Source: Chloroflexota bacterium (GTDB lineage: Bacteria > Chloroflexota > Chloroflexia > Thermomicrobiales > CFX8). From it: a stretch of DNA of 34,793 bases. This document shows, piece by piece, positions 33,932 through 34,793 of this stretch. The notes under the pieces were generated by a model, which was not told the DNA's origin, ran no database searches, and worked only from the letters and a program-made list of their open reading frames with translations. The stretch lies in the NCBI GenBank assembly GCA_003577355.1, contig QEUZ01000002.1:1-34793 (forward strand), in the 5' to 3' direction. Position 1 is the first letter of the stretch. The number at the start of each line of letters is the position of its first letter. A program made the translations under genes and the position numbers.

Positions 33932-34793
33932 GCTGTAACCCTCTCTAACAACCCACGTTCCTCCTGCTGTTGCAGTAGCCAGGTTTCATTGTCGTCGTCC
34001 CTGGGTGCGCCAGTTCCATCGACCGGCGCTACGCCAAATGGCTGGGAGAGATCAACGTGCAAGATCTGCTCGGCAATCTGCGCTAGCGGAGCCATCGTCG
34101 CCGGAAGTGGTATCAGTGCAGGATGCTCCGGCGTCTTGCGCATAAATCGCGACAGTAGCGCGAGCTCATCAACGCTGTGATGGTTGGGGACGACTGAAGC
34201 GCACCCAGCCAGTGCTCGGGCGTGGATCGGTGCGAGGCGCTGGGCAAGGGTTGCAGGGTCTTCAGCATCTCGGACTGATAGAACAGCCCAACGCTGCCCA
34301 CGCACCAAATACCAGACTTCGCGCGAGCCAGGCTCGGCGCTTGCAAGCACCAGCAGGGCATGACCGTGCCTGGCTGCTTCGTTCAAGCGCACCTGCTCAA
34401 GGACGACGCGGTTGACGCGCTGGATCTGGTCCCGCAGGCGGGCCGCGCGCTCGAAATCCAATGTTGCAACCGTCTCCTCCAGTCGCCGGTGAAGGTGCTC
34501 GATGAGCTTGCTGGTGTCGCCACGGAAGAACGCTAGCACGTCCTGGATGTAGGACTTGTAGGCATCGCTATCCGCTGCACCGACACATGGCCCGGCGCAA
34601 CGCTTGAGACTGAGCTCAATGCACGGCCGGCCATATGAGCGCGAATCGGCAAAGGAGCGCTTGCATGTCCGCAACGGAAGGATGTCATTGACCAGGTCAA
34701 CCGCGTCGCGCACGTTCCCTGCCGAGTGAAAAGGCCCGAAGTAGATCGCGCCATCCTCAGCGCGGTCCTTACACGCAATCACCCGCGGCCACG
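33928..34793 (-). CDS. UvrC-like protein (GIY-YIG/UVR part), 5' end cut by window edge
   Basis: About 288 C-terminal codons; the gene begins beyond the right edge. 'YFGPFHSAGNVRDAVDLVND' and 'LPLRTCKRSF' match the end of the UvrC GIY-YIG domain, then a Cys-rich stretch 'RPCIELSLKRCAGPCVG', and then a UVR helix pair 'ETVATLDFERAARLRDQIQR'. The remaining ~160 residues do not resemble UvrC's RNase H-like half or its helix-hairpin-helix. This architecture fits the UvrC-like proteins that, in Actinobacteria and Chloroflexi, follow an N-terminal DEDD exonuclease domain. The latter would lie outside the window and is not seen. Its stop overlaps the udg start (ATGA), so two DNA repair genes are coupled. 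Confidence 0.84.
   Translation of the reverse strand, partial: WPRVIACKDRAEDGAIYFGPFHSAGNVRDAVDLVNDILPLRTCKRSFADSRSYGRPCIELSLKRCAGPCVGAADSDAYKSYIQDVLAFFRGDTSKLIEHLHRRLEETVATLDFERAARLRDQIQRVNRVVLEQVRLNEAARHGHALLVLASAEPGSREVWYLVRGQRWAVLSVRDAEDPATLAQRLAPIHARALAGCASVVPNHHSVDELALLSRFMRKTPEHPALIPLPATMAPLAQIAEQILHVDLSQPFGVAPVDGTGAPRDDDNETWLLQQQEERGLLERVTA

Overview
This 34.8 kb window looks like an ordinary stretch of a high-GC bacterial chromosome. Coding density is high, most intergenic gaps are under 200 bases, many starts are GTG or TTG, and 4-base stop/start overlaps are common. No phage, insertion sequence, integrase, rRNA, tRNA or CRISPR array is visible. Gene content suggests a Chloroflexota bacterium, perhaps Thermomicrobia-like: a HerA-type HAS-barrel ATPase, an AAA ATPase with an R3H domain, a DarA-type c-di-AMP receptor beside tmk, a UvrC-like protein without the RNase H half, and an ssrA tag ending LALAA. 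The taxonomic call is inference, because no rRNA gene is present.

Left part (1-9.6 kb): a HerA-like ATPase cut by the window edge is divergent from a GAF-GAF sensor histidine kinase. A three-gene glycolate oxidase operon (glcD-glcE-glcF, minus strand) follows. Then come an EVE-domain protein, a PLP-dependent dehydratase, a GNAT acetyltransferase, a strong hairpin, the tmRNA gene ssrA and its partner smpB.

Middle (9.6-21.2 kb): a plus-strand operon carries glycerol-3-phosphate dehydrogenase, a SAM methyltransferase, an RmlC-like epimerase and aroA. Facing it on the minus strand is rmlB, a SpoIIE-like phosphatase, a tiny P-loop protein, a lipoprotein solute-binding protein, a GNAT protein and aroC. 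Thus two shikimate genes and two nucleotide-sugar genes sit in opposing transcription units. A HAD hydrolase and trmD follow on the plus strand.

Right part (21.2-34.8 kb): a 316-base gap rich in inverted repeats precedes an AAA ATPase with a winged-helix-like N-terminus. bPH2-SHOCT membrane protein, recO and nadK follow. A long minus-strand series then runs uvrC-like, udg, ftsK, recR, a GNAT-like protein, an R3H-AAA ATPase, tmk, darA and a zinc-ribbon membrane protein. This is a genome-maintenance cluster with dTMP synthesis and c-di-AMP sensing at its end. ftsK has a good promoter overlapped by a 37-base inverted repeat.

I see no clearly new multi-gene system. The best candidates for follow-up are the phosphatase/P-loop pair, the structured leader before the AAA ATPase, the ftsK promoter dyad, and the R3H-ATPase/tmk/darA operon.
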